Shown here piece after piece: positions 1-12,062 of a DNA stretch of 64,000 nucleotides (positions are counted from its first letter, which is position 1; the number at the start of each line of letters is the position of its first letter). Source of the DNA: Daucus carota subsp. sativus (Eukaryota > Streptophyta > Magnoliopsida > Apiales > Apiaceae); assembly GCF_001625215.2 (NCBI RefSeq), contig NC_030383.2, positions 10,862,779-10,926,778 on the forward strand, given 5' to 3'. The notes under the pieces were generated by a model. The model was not told the DNA's origin, ran no database searches, and saw only the letters and a program-made list of their open reading frames with translations. The position numbers and the translations under genes are program-made.

Positions 1-1046
1 TATATATATATGTATATAGAAAGTCAAACCATGCGACAGTCAATTCTTGCGCCTCACAATGTCTTCATAGCAGCCACTGTAGTTATAGTACTTGGAGAAA
101 ATCCAAGTAACCAAGGTTGCGCCTGGGAGAGTATATGTGTGGCGCCAACTTTGACTTCGAGTCAAAAGTTGCGCCTCACAGGGCATCAGTATGTTACTTA
201 GAGTATAAATCCAAGTAAGTGAATTGTCGCAACTGTTGACCAGTCAAAGGTTGCGCCTTTGACTTTGGTCAAAGGTTGCGCCTTTGAAGTTCCACTGTAT
301 CCACTGTGTAGTAATTTTACTTAGAAAACTTCTTGACACAAATACCTTCAGCCTTTGACTTAGTCAAATATGGCGCCCAATACTCCTTGTGTTCCCCTGT
401 GTAAGTGTTGAGCACTTAGACAAAATTGCATTATTATATATATATATTATTAATTGTTTATTAATTACCTGAATTAATTAAATTCAGGTAATTCACAATT
501 AACATATATATATATATAATAGTGAGTTCCTTGGCAGCATATTCTGGAGAGCTCGATTGACTTGATCAATTAATTCGTTGATCGAATCCACTGAATGCTT
601 TCGTACGTCCTGACGTCCTGTGCACTGGTCTGGTTCACGAACGACTCGAACTGAAATAATCCCTTGAATTCTTTGCTTGATAATATACTTGATCAGTCAT
701 TCCGGGTTAGATGTTGCTTCGGTTTGTTGATTATAAATAACCAACCAAGATATATAGAAATATCTTGCTTCAGGGGTTGCACTGAAATCTTTCGAGTACT
801 TGGACAACATCTTCATTGCTTCCACAATCTTGAATACTTCAATCCTTATTCTTCACCGAGGCATGAACATATTAATGAACTTCTTCCAGTGAACTTATTC
901 CTTCAAGACTGTAGATGGCTTCTTCAACCTTTGTCTTCGTATCTTCCGATTCCGGTGCAGGCGTAGTGTTATTTACTTGTCCTGTTCTATTGTTGAGTTA
1001 TCATCCCTATGTAACAGATAGGGTTGTCTTTACATTTAGACTTACA
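1..1046 (-). mobile_element. Copia element, 3' LTR (truncated by window start)
   Basis: This stretch matches 11,017-12,062 at a constant offset of 11,016 bp with no gap, and I see no mismatch by eye. It ends on the plus strand with CTTACA, the expected CA terminus. The polypurine tract lies just inside it at 1,047-1,059, so for this minus-strand element it is the 3' LTR. About 546 bp, including the TATA box and the PBS-side end, lie beyond the window start. Short open frames in it (10-201, 664-966) occur identically in the other LTR and are not genes. Confidence 0.95.
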
Positions 1047-1625
1047 ATCTCCCCCTATTTGTTTGTTAATCATAACAAGCAAATCCTCTGGAGGATAACT
1101 CAACTAACACTAGAAAAAGTAAAATCCTGGACTAGTAAATAATGCTACAAAGTTTCTGGATCATATAATACATTTCCAGATTTCATGAATAGAAATAACA
1201 AATGTGCATATCACCTTTATTTCTCTGGTTCTTGCTTACCTGCCAGATAATCCTCATAGTCTGTCTTGAAGAGAATTCAAAACATTCCATTATGCAAAGA
1301 ACAATCAGCAGCTTCATTGAATTCTTCAGTGGTAATGAATAAGTTCCTTTCTACCACTTACTGAAGAATAAATGTATCACCTTATACTTCTCCTCCCGTT
1401 ACCTTGATCAGGTTCCCCTTGGTGATAAGTAGCTATCTCCCCTTAGATGAAAGATCAATCCTCCTCCGTAGTTGAAGAATGAATCTCCTCCTCCGTATTA
1501 CACAGCTAAAGAGTAGTTTACTCCCCCTTAGTTGTAGACAACAGAAGAAAGCTAACTTACTTTTTCTTCCCCCTTTCATATATTCTCCCCCTAAATATAT
1601 TCTCCCCCTTAGTTGTGGAATCCTC
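1047..1625 (-). other. Polypurine tract and array of PPT-like motifs
   Basis: Next to the 3' LTR the minus strand reads AATAGGGGGAGAT, a standard copia PPT from which plus-strand DNA synthesis is primed. Further inside, at about 1,433-1,615, similar G-rich purine runs recur (minus-strand forms of CTCCCCC or CTCCTCC at about 1,437, 1,457, 1,487, 1,519, 1,568, 1,584 and 1,601). Repeated PPT-like blocks upstream of the 3' LTR are a known trait of SIRE-type elements. Confidence 0.75.
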
Positions 1626-2136
1626 CGAGGATATGTGGTATCAAATATGGTCAAGGAATGTGTACAATACTTCCTGTACCAAAAGATAATCTCCCCATAG
1701 AGAACTACACAACGCTAAAGCTGGGGTCGAAGAAAGAGTTCAGAAGAAGGGTTTACTTTGATTGGGTTGGTCCCTATGCTGAAAGAATAGGTTCCAAACG
1801 GAAAAGTAATGAGTAAAATCTGACAATCGTGTCCCTTTGGTGTTACCAAATGCTAAAGCTTCCCGATATTGTTAGGTCGCAATACCAATTGTTAGATCCC
1901 TGGTAAGGTTTCGATAACATCTTCAACATGGCTCCAACGGCAGTCAGTCGAACATTTCAGTGAAAGTATCCACTTTGCCTTTAGGTATAAATTTGGTAAT
2001 CAGTGGTTATCTCACTAAATGTTCTGCAGGTGTATCACTCGACACTCAATTTTCTCTCGGTTTCTGGGTAAGGGTGTCACTCACGAGTTCTGTAAGTGTA
2101 TCCCTCCACACAAATACTAAGCTTCCAAAATGCTGA

Positions 2137-2740
2137 GTACCTGCAATAAAATCACCTTAGCCACCCTTAAAGGGGGTCACCGGTGGTGCAATGGGAGTTC
2201 GTAATTCCCAGTCCCTGTAGACGCATCAGATAAATCCGAATCATGGTCCACAAGTTGCCAACCACTAAGTGGCTTATCCAATTAAGGATCCAGAGTTGTT
2301 TGCTCTGGGAGGTTAGACAAAGGCTTAATTATGGCAAAGGCCTAAGTCCTCCTCAATGTCTGTGAAGACACTTGATTCAAGAGAATCATCAACCATAGGT
2401 TCACAACGTGAAATGGAATGAACCGTAGTTGCTTCCGTCAATTCTTTCAACAACTTGTGAGCTTTCAATACCAATTATTATTATATGTACCTCACAAGTG
2501 TTTCACTCTTCTCAATATCCTATGTGTTTGCACTCACTCATGCTCACATATTTCTCATTCTGATATCTCACTGGTCCTTCTCAGAATCTCACCAAGTGTT
2601 TAACTCTCAGTGTTTGGCTCACAGTGTTTCTCTCAGCACTCAAAGTATGGTCTTCTGTACCTGCATGAGAAAATCACCATAGCCCCTTCAAGAGAGGTCA
2701 CTGGCGGTGCAATGGGGTTTCGTAAATCCCCGATCCTCAA
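2137..2740. repeat. Diverged direct duplication, spacing about 520 bp, in the copia 3' internal region
   Basis: The segment starting GTACCTGCA near 2,137, with GGTCACCGGTGGTGCAATGG a little further on, recurs near 2,657 as GTACCTGCATGAG followed by GGTCACTGGCGGTGCAATGG. The two copies differ at many bases, while the LTRs look identical, so this duplication is older than the last transposition. No coding function is visible. Confidence 0.6.
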
Positions 2741-5700
2741 CTGACTCATCAATAAATTGACTCATAGTCAGAGAGTTGCCGATCTCCTATAAATAGGAAA
2801 TCCATTCCGATTGGATCCAGATCTGTTCTTATCTGGGGAGGGAGACGAGAATCCTGAAGATTTGGCAATTGAGATCCTCGTTTCCTCCTTACACCTGTAA
2901 AGGCATCAACCATCTTATCTACCGTAAAATGGTAAATGAAGAAGTTGCTTCTAGAACAAAACCTTTAACCTTACTGTGCACTCTCTTGTATTGTGTCCAT
3001 AAGATTTTTGTTTAGGCTCTTCATCAGAGTGGTTACTGATGATGTGCTTGACTCAATACAAGATGCTCTGGCTGACGAGCGAATTTCAATGGACTCATCC
3101 TGTTGAGAGAATGATTCCAGAGACTGTTTTATTGCCTTTTCAGCTCTATATTCTTTTGGGAGAATACAGATGAGCAACAGTTACCTCAAGTTTGAAAACA
3201 CCTTTTCTCCTTGAGAGGTAGAGCTGTGGGTACACTATCCCTCACATCCTTATTTGCTGCAACGAGTACAGTTTCTCCCTTATTGACCTCTAGTCTAATA
3301 AGTTCCTTATTACTCCAGGGGAAAAGTCGGGATGTGTTCTGAATTTGGTTTTATAGTCTGGGATAAAGATTGTTGGTTTTCAACCTTATGACTATCTAGG
3401 AAAGCCAAGAAGCTGATTAAGTTCCGAAGAACAGAAAGAGATATAAATGCATTTTAGAAAATCTATGATTTTGAATGAAAGCAATTGCATTTAATCTTTT
3501 GAGGAAAAATGAATCAGTTGTGATTGTAAAAATGATTTTCATAAAGAATGACAATCACAACCGATGAAAGAATCAAAGTTTTCCATTAAAAACTTGTTTG
3601 AGTACGAGAGTCTGAATCTATGCATAAAAGTTTTAAATGAACTTGTCTTTGAAAAAGACACAGACTCCTGTTTCTCACTACAATTTTTAAAAAGGGAAAA
3701 AGAAAATTTATGCGCTACAGTGTATAAAGCACTCACCAAAATAATTAGTGAAAAGGCCTCATACTAGCACATCGTCAAAACAGACGTTGCAAGTGACAAA
3801 GATCACCAAGTACACAAATACAAGATAATCAATGTCTCGTCCTATGACGCTACATGTATAGATGCAAAGTATTCTAAGAAATATTTATGAAATAGAGTAG
3901 AGGATACCAATTGTTGAAATCAAATGATAAGAAAATTTCTTTGAAGAAACTCACCACTCCAGAACATAAATATGAGACAGAATAAAGATTATGGTTGTCT
4001 CCCTTGTACTCAGAATATTAAACACCTAAAATATATTAGCACTAGTGGTTTTAAGAAATATGCAACAATATTTCACCCGTGCCAATACATCACAATCAAT
4101 TCACAAATAAAACATCAATAAAGCATCAAAAAGAGATACCAATTAAATATTTCAAAACGTGAATTAATCATGCTTCTTTTATTCTATCAAAGTCAATCAT
4201 GAAACAAATAAGCATATAATTGTCATGGATCACAATTTAACTAAGATAAAATAATAATTACTTACGCAATATCATATAATTATCAGATCAGCATATAACA
4301 ACTAAAATCATGACAATCATACAAAGATATTCGTAAGCCCGAGGGAAAGTTGAAGAAAAGTTCATAAGTCCTATACATGTAAGCATTTAAGTACAAGTAA
4401 ACTCACACAACTCCTCGCAGAAAATATTAACAATTAATATTAGTGATCTACATATAAGCATGCAAAAATATCACTAACACTAAAAGTATCACAACTATAT
4501 GCAGCTAGACATGAAATAAAATATCAATTAATAAATCATCAAATATCCAACACAAATAGTTATGCTTCAAGTATATACACTAATACAAATGGATTCAGCC
4601 TAGAGAGAATCTAAGTAACTCCACAAATACTAGTAAATCATGACTAAATTCTAACTAGATTCTAACCACATACCAATTACTGATACAAGTCACAAGTCTA
4701 GAAACAAATAAGTCATGCTTCAGATTTTATACCTATAAAAATGAATTCAACCTAGAAAATAATCCTAAGTATGTTCACAAATACAAATATATCACGACTA
4801 GATTATGACAAAGTTTCTCTACTAGATACCAATTGTTAAAGAGGTATAGATCAAGAAAAATAACATAATTAAGTCATGCTTCATGTCATCTCTAATCATT
4901 TAAATCATGAACAAATAAGTCACTTAATTGTCATGCAACATAATTTAAATAATTGAAATAACAAACGCTCATGCTAAAACATATAATCACCATCTAAGCA
5001 TGCAAAGCAATAAACATGGCAATCACATAGAATAGCAAAAAGCACGAGGTACTGGATTTTAAATAAATTCACAAGTCCTATGTATAGACAATTTAATACT
5101 CATGAATTCATTCAAGAAATACGATAGACATGCTCATGAAAGAAGTAATACCTTATGTCAACGAGCACTAGATCGGGCAGTAGGTCCTGAGGTTCCAATA
5201 GCAAGATCCTTAGATTCCAAGGAGTAGAGAATGCTTCACAGAGTTGCTGGAAATGGAGTTATTTCCTTGTTCTTGACATCTTCTCATTCTAACAAGAAAT
5301 CAACCTCATTCCACGAATGACAGCTTCACGAGATAATAAATCCCCTGTCTTTCTGACAATCTGTAAAACAATATCTATGTAGTTGTACAGGTTAAGCACA
5401 GTATCTTTAGGGTACCATTCCAATAGATTAGGCAATCCCCAAAAATAACTATAAACCTCTTAACAACTAAATGGATAGATTCTCCAAAATCCACTCAGAA
5501 CCATGAACATTGACATAGAGAAAATATAACATGTGACCATTTTGCAGTTAAGTAAAGTGATGAGTTGAATACCTCTAAGACTTGACATTTCAGTTGATGT
5601 ACCTTTCTTGTACTGATCAAGTTCAGTGGTTGTTGGCTTAAGTCTTGGCAGGTCTAGAATCTTCCAAAATGCGCATATTCAAAAGATCCTTGACTTCCTT

Positions 5701-6149
5701 TTATTGCCATCATTCTTTAGGCTAACTAGTAGACCATAAAAAATTGCAACTTTCCAACAAACTCATCATATCACTAATCTGCATTCACTTAGCAATTATC
5801 TTGCACAAGTGACGTTAGTCCACATATAATATAATCATGGTATTACAGCACAGATAGTTGTATTGTGTGTGCCTTGTATCATGAGAGGTAATAATTTGGA
5901 TACCAAATATGACTCTAGCAAACAGATATTAAGATAATATGCTAGTCAGAAGTCATACCATGTCTGTGACGATCATCAGGTATTGGATAGCAACTCATAG
6001 AGAGCTGGTGAAGAAATAGGTATACACATTCCGTTGGATCTGCAACTGCAAAGTCCTTGAAATATTGTATGAATCTTCATCTTCTAGCTCACTGTAATAT
6101 CCTGAACCCGAGTCTCGTCAATGGTGCTTTAGTTAAATCATGAAGGTCG

Positions 6150-7330
6150 TTGAGTCCCCTAAGTTGTAGAGTCCTGAACTTGAAGATTCTATTTCCATCA
6201 TCTTCATAACCTTCTCCTTTGTAATAACTCTAAGCAACCAAATTGGCTTGTCCCTCGTAACAGAGCCAAAAACATCCAGTTGGAATCTAAATACCCGACA
6301 AATACTAAGTACTGAATTGTCATTAGGTCAGGGTATCAGACTCCGCATAATCTGCTTTCAAACTGACTGAGATCATCTTGCTGTGCAATCACTCAATCTG
6401 GATCCCATTAAGAGCTTTTGAATCTTCCCCAAGTTTCACTTCAGATTGAAACCCAAAGAAATAACATCCTTTCACCATAGCTCTCCTAGTCTTCACTTCA
6501 CCATTAGGAACATTTAAGAACTAGAACCCGAGAATGATATTGATTTCAAACCCTTTGTCTAAGCAGATACGTTCTTGATATGTCCTGTTCATCTTCAATT
6601 TGGTGTTGAGTTTGACTAGTGGATCCACCAAATGCTCCCCCTAAGCTGTTGCTGGGATTTCTTTAATAATCCTTATCCTTGCAAAGAGATTCTGCTTGGA
6701 TCTAAATCATTATTAAACCAATAATATCACCTTTAACAGCTTGGAGCAAAGTGTCGTTCAATCTCTTGTCCAGACTTACAATCACCTTCTGTTGATTAAT
6801 CACAATCACCCTGTAGACTGCAGACTCCATAGGGTAGCCGAGGAAAATATTCTTTGATCTTCAAATGCAAGACTTGTAAAGAGGCATTTTCCTCCAAACA
6901 CATACCAAGAGTTAGTGTTTGCTTCTGATTGGCCACTGGCAAAAATGGTGTCTTTCTGGATTTATCAATGATCAGGGTTCATCTTGATCAACCTTCATTT
7001 GTGACGTCTCGTCCTTCGAACACATACGAACAACACGAAAGAATCTAGAGGAGTCAATGATCATCGCAAAAAGATATCTAGCTTTGTTTGCAGACATGAC
7101 ATTAGCTGATCCGTAGAAATCCATACGTATCATCTGAAGAGGCTCAGTAATGTTAGTCATATCTTTGCTTCTGTGCGATGCTCCTTCGACTTCCCTATTG
7201 ACATACCTCATGAGCTTCATCCATATTGAATTCCAGATGAGGTAGTCCTCTCACCAATTCTCTTCTTACGAATAGAAAGAGCTCCTTGTTTTGACATACA
7301 AGTGCGAGAGCTTCAAGTGCCATAGCTAAT
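6150..7330 (-). pseudogene. Copia pol remnant (integrase, start of reverse transcriptase)
   Basis: Minus-strand reading, with frame changes and stops, shows pieces of a copia polyprotein in the right order. About 7,300-7,200 carries an ELVRGLP then CQ stretch like the pre-integrase zinc region. The frame at 7,220-6,972 has an RMDFYG-NVMS-KARYLFAMIIDSS-SKDET pattern matching the integrase core start (usual form LHMDLFGPV...DDFSRY...KSKDET). About 6,860 reads IFLGYP-ESAVYRV, matching the integrase C-terminal FLGYS-S-AYRV motif. Near 6,390-6,300 there is a weak DLSQFE match to the start of RVT_2. Expected catalytic Asp residues are replaced or out of frame. It cannot encode an enzyme. Confidence 0.7.
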
Positions 7331-9639
7331 ACTCATCTGATGAGGCTTCACTATCAAAACAGCTCACTCCATCTTCAGTTGAAGTTCCATATTAGCTACG
7401 AGCAAAATTCACATCCTTCTTGATTTAAGATAAAACACTATTCCATGAACTGACATAATGTCCTTTGTCAGAGAACCGTTTGATACTAGGAATTTGTGTG
7501 CTTTGACTCTTCCAAGAAAGATATGCTTCCATGATGACATTCTAGGAAAACAAGCATGTCCCGCAAGAGAATCTTTGTTGTCATCTTTCAAAGATTATTG
7601 ACGGAACTGCTCACATGATCACATTTGCTAACAGGGTACTTTTGGTGAATATATGATTTCGGCTACTCAGCAAACAGAGTGCACCAAAAATCATATGGAA
7701 CATATGTAACCTGCAATCACAAATGGAAAGAGTTCTATGGTCCCCAATCATAACTGGGTCCGGATGGATTAGAGATTTTTCTTTAACAGTGGTAATAACA
7801 GAAGCAACCTTAACATGCTAATTCTTATTTAGACATTGCCCTAATGTGATTCTCAAACATGCTTTTCTAAAATCAATGCAAGTACAAAGACATGCATTCA
7901 AGACATGAAAATAAGCAGACATGATGTTGAATACACATGGCAAACAATCAAAGATAAGACAAGAGCAAGACAGGAAGTTATGCAATTCAGAAGATTCAGT
8001 ACTCTCTACTTAAACCAATTAACACAAGTGCAACAGGTAGCAAGTAGAATTACATATATTCAATAATCTTCTAAGAGCATAAGGATTAATCCCAATCTGT
8101 TGTTATACGGGATTATACTATCTCTATTACCTAAGTCAGTGTTAGATCTAACATGAAGTTCTAAAATTTCTACTGACACAAGGTAGACATTCCATCATAG
8201 AACAAATAAATTCCTTAACAAACAATTCAGATAAATAAGCAAGTCTAATTGTACTAGGGAATCTGAAACAAAGTGTTTTAACAAAGTTATTCATGCTAGG
8301 ATCATAACCCCTAAAACTAAGAGTCGTGTTCCAAAGGAAAGCTTCTAATCTCACCATTGCAAATAATCGAATCCTAAATATTCATACACATGTTAAGAAT
8401 CTGCTAAAGACACATGCACAAGATTATCATCAATCCTAGTTACCAGAACAGTGATCTAGCATACTAGTTCAACATTATCTATTGTGATGCTATCATGCTT
8501 GTGCTTGTGTGTTAAACAATTCTACTCAGAGATTTATAACATGCTTTAAATATAAAGAAATAAGTATTGCATAGTTAGAAAGAATTTGTACCTGAGAAGT
8601 GCGAGGTGAGTCATCTTCAGAGAATGCTAGGATAGCCAGATAACCATAATCATCCTTCTCATTAGCAATTGATCCATCTCACACCTTTCCTTATGTAGCA
8701 TAAGAACTTGTTGTGATGCTTCTTTCAAAACATCCACTTGAATTTCAGACAAGCCCTATCATCCTTGTTTGTCGAGGCTTCAATATGTATAGCAACCTTC
8801 TTTGCTAAAGATACCAATCAATATTGTGTGTACTTACCAACTCAGTTTTCAAACAACCTGTCGAACTAAACCCCGAAGAGTCTCCACTTGAAACCAATGG
8901 ATTCCATCTGAATCTGACATGACTAAACCTCTCAGACAGTGTTATGCCAATCCTTGAAGTTCTGTCCTCACATTCTTCAAAAGTGTTAACTTTCGTCGAC
9001 TTGAGCTTCCTCAAATTCAGCAGTTACAAACTCTTCTGTTCAATCCTAAGGTTTTGACATTAATGCACGAAACTGATTTGGTACGGTAGTAACTCGATAA
9101 TTATATCCTTAAACCTCCACAGTTCTCTGTCTTTGGTTCAGTTGATTCTGGATGGATTTAGCATTGATACAATTCACTGTGTAATTGTATATCCCTGAAT
9201 CACTGAGTTAGATTGAAATCCCTTGAAGATTCGTCTGCAAAAACTTCTCTTTTCCTACTACCAGTGGTGCCATTCAAAGTTGACATTCCGAGCCCTGGAA
9301 AGATGCTTCACTGCATATGTAGCAAATTCCCATCCTGATCTGGTGATCTGATAATCAAGTAGGAGTAATTACTCAGATCAAGGCCTGAAGTATCTTCTTC
9401 AAAATTCACTATCAGTAGTGTCCAATCAGTCTTCAATAGAATCTTCTTCGAATCACAATCAGCTTTGTCGAACATAGAAAACTGCTTCTAATAATCCTTT
9501 GAGAAATCAATTGGATTGGGTCATCAATGTACTTCCATTACCGCTTCTGAGAATCTGGTATTTGAAAGCCCGATGTTTGTCTTGTAATCTGTCAGCCTGA
9601 TCTGTCTCAACTAAATGTCAATTTGATTTGTCTTGGAGT

Positions 9640-10310
9640 AGAATAATTAAAAAGGTTACGGGACACTTGATTATTTAAACTAAGTTTAAATTATAAAGAA
9701 AATAAATTTTAAAATTAAGTTTTAAAAGATGAAAGAAAATAAAGTATAAAATAAACTTAGTTAAATCTATAAAGTAAATTTAATTATATTTAAAAAATAA
9801 ATTCAAATAAATTCATAATAAACTGAATAAGTTTAGAATAAATTTATTTCAAATTCATTTAGTAAATATATTAAAATTTATTAGATAAATTTAATTTTTG
9901 AAAATATTCAAGTGTCTCGTCTCCAATTAAATCATAGCTTCCAGAACAAACTAAATTGAACCCTTGAACTTGAACTTATATCCATAATCAGTTAAATCCT
10001 CTTAAATTTATATTTTATATTTTAACTTAAATATAAATTATAAACTATAAAAATTTAAATAATAAATTTATAAAATTTATGATAAACTTAATAAAGTCTA
10101 AGAGTAAACTTTACAAGTCTAAAATAAATCTGAACAAATTTATTAAATGAATTTCATAAGGTTTATAAAATAAATTTAATTAAGTTCATAAAATAAATTT
10201 AATTAATTCATAATAAACTCAATTAATAAGTTTAAAATAAATTAAATCAAATTTATAAAATAAACTTATTAAAATTTAAAATATAAATTTATAAGTCCTG
10301 GTCCAAAGTT
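9640..10310. other. AT-rich low-complexity leader of the copia element
   Basis: This stretch is almost only A and T, made of repeated AATAAATTTA-like words in both orientations. It lies between the PBS and the pol remnant, where the leader and start of gag would be expected. I see no gag coding sequence in it. Confidence 0.5.
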
Positions 10311-10456
10311 CAGTATCCAACAGATAATCCTTGCTTAGGCCTACGGACAAATTCAGCAACACAAACCGGAAGAACATTTCCCCTAATCAAATATCAAAAG
10401 CTAGGTTCTTGATTTTCCGTACGATTAGGATCCTGATTTGTATATCAATCAACCTC

Positions 10457-10468
10457 GCTCTGATACCA
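10457..10468 (-). other. Copia primer-binding site (initiator Met tRNA type)
   Basis: The minus strand reads TGGTATCAGAGC, the classical plant copia PBS complementary to the 3' end of initiator tRNA-Met. It is two bases (AT) from the LTR end at 10,471. This fixes the element's minus orientation and the LTR border. Confidence 0.95.
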
Positions 10469-10841
10469 ATTGTTAGGTCCAAAGTATCGTAGAAGGGGGG
10501 GGTTGAATACGATACTCACTACAATTTAAAATTCTTTCGAATCTTGCGGATAAATAAATTGCAGTCCTGTAATGGGTTTCGTGTTCCGGATATTTATTGG
10601 GTCGGTTTCTGAGGATATGAAAATATTAAACCAACACACAATATTTTCCAAGGTATATCTGTATATTGATAAATACCTCGAAGGGTGCTACAAATCCAAA
10701 CCCGAAGGTTGGCTACAGAGACTACAATACACTCTACACACAAACGCCTATCAAAACAGATCTTCTATCTAAGCTCTCGTATGTGTGTAGTGTGTGCACT
10801 TTACAAAGTGTGTAGTTAGTTTCAAATGAAACTATCAACCT

Positions 10842-10851
10842 CTATTTATAG
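10842..10851 (-). promoter_or_regulatory. TATA box of the copia LTR promoter
   Basis: The minus strand reads CTATAAATAG, a strong plant TATA box. It sits about 370 bp before the PBS side of the LTR, so transcription of the element would start about 30 bp further left, giving R/U5 of about 340 bp. Confidence 0.75.
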
Positions 10852-11038
10852 GCTTTCCAACAACTAACCATGGTTAACGAGTTCGTCCTGGACGACTTGA
10901 GTTCGTCCTGGACGGATTCGATTAATCAAAATAATTCTAACTCAAATGTATGCATGAAGGAAGCGCAGGTTCTATATACATATATATATATATATAACAA
11001 AGTTGCGCTTTGAACATATATATATATGTATATAGAAA

Positions 11039-11383
11039 GTCAAACCATGCGACAGTCAATTCTTGCGCCTCACAATGTCTTCATAGCAGCCACTGTAGTT
11101 ATAGTACTTGGAGAAAATCCAAGTAACCAAGGTTGCGCCTGGGAGAGTATATGTGTGGCGCCAACTTTGACTTCGAGTCAAAAGTTGCGCCTCACAGGGC
11201 ATCAGTATGTTACTTAGAGTATAAATCCAAGTAAGTGAATTGTCGCAACTGTTGACCAGTCAAAGGTTGCGCCTTTGACTTTGGTCAAAGGTTGCGCCTT
11301 TGAAGTTCCACTGTATCCACTGTGTAGTAATTTTACTTAGAAAACTTCTTGACACAAATACCTTCAGCCTTTGACTTAGTCAA
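11039..11383. promoter_or_regulatory. Cluster of W-box cores (TTGAC/GTCAA) in the copia U3
   Basis: Eleven TTGAC or GTCAA pentamers lie in 345 bp, several as facing pairs such as TTTGACTTTGGTCAAA and TTGACTTAGTCAA. Two copies of the palindrome-like TCAAAGGTTGCGCCTTTGA are included. Random expectation for this length is below one. W-boxes are bound by WRKY factors; the cluster sits upstream of the TATA box in the element's orientation, as an enhancer would. Binding itself is inference. The same block occurs at 23-367 in the other LTR. Confidence 0.65.
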
Positions 11384-12062
11384 ATATGGCGCCCAATACT
11401 CCTTGTGTTCCCCTGTGTAAGTGTTGAGCACTTAGACAAAATTGCATTATTATATATATATATTATTAATTGTTTATTAATTACCTGAATTAATTAAATT
11501 CAGGTAATTCACAATTAACATATATATATATATAATAGTGAGTTCCTTGGCAGCATATTCTGGAGAGCTCGATTGACTTGATCAATTAATTCGTTGATCG
11601 AATCCACTGAATGCTTTCGTACGTCCTGACGTCCTGTGCACTGGTCTGGTTCACGAACGACTCGAACTGAAATAATCCCTTGAATTCTTTGCTTGATAAT
11701 ATACTTGATCAGTCATTCCGGGTTAGATGTTGCTTCGGTTTGTTGATTATAAATAACCAACCAAGATATATAGAAATATCTTGCTTCAGGGGTTGCACTG
11801 AAATCTTTCGAGTACTTGGACAACATCTTCATTGCTTCCACAATCTTGAATACTTCAATCCTTATTCTTCACCGAGGCATGAACATATTAATGAACTTCT
11901 TCCAGTGAACTTATTCCTTCAAGACTGTAGATGGCTTCTTCAACCTTTGTCTTCGTATCTTCCGATTCCGGTGCAGGCGTAGTGTTATTTACTTGTCCTG
12001 TTCTATTGTTGAGTTATCATCCCTATGTAACAGATAGGGTTGTCTTTACATTTAGACTTACA

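Larger units (their letters stand above)
1047..10470 (-). mobile_element. Internal region of a decayed, non-autonomous Ty1/copia (SIRE/Maximus-like) element
   Basis: This 9.4 kb lies between the two LTRs. On the minus strand the order is PBS (10,468-10,457), an AT-rich leader, a pol remnant (about 7,330-6,150), a long non-coding 3' stretch and PPT-like motifs before the 3' LTR. No open frame exceeds 82 codons, so it cannot supply its own enzymes. Long LTRs, a long region after pol and repeated purine tracts are typical of the SIRE/Maximus lineage. The part at 1.7-5.1 kb holds a diverged tandem duplication and repeated GATACCAATTGTT motifs. Assignment to copia rests on the integrase remnant and the iMet-type PBS; the lineage name is inference. 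Confidence 0.85.
10471..12062 (-). mobile_element. Copia element, complete 5' LTR (1,592 bp)
   Basis: The LTR runs TGTTAGG...CTTACA on the plus strand (TG...CA on either strand) and is bordered by the PBS on the left. The base string AGAAG at 12,063-12,067 is the expected place of a 5-bp target-site duplication; its partner is outside the window. Read on the minus strand, U3 comes first (12,062 leftward) with a W-box cluster, then a TATA box at 10,851-10,842, then R/U5. An inverted repeat with arms around TTACCTGAATT and AATTCAGGTAA lies at about 11,470-11,515, and runs of (TA)n flank it. Confidence 0.93.

Noticed and set aside
3539..3767. Facing open frames on both strands inside the copia element
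   Set aside because: No domain, within a dead retroelement, and mutually overlapping on opposite strands.
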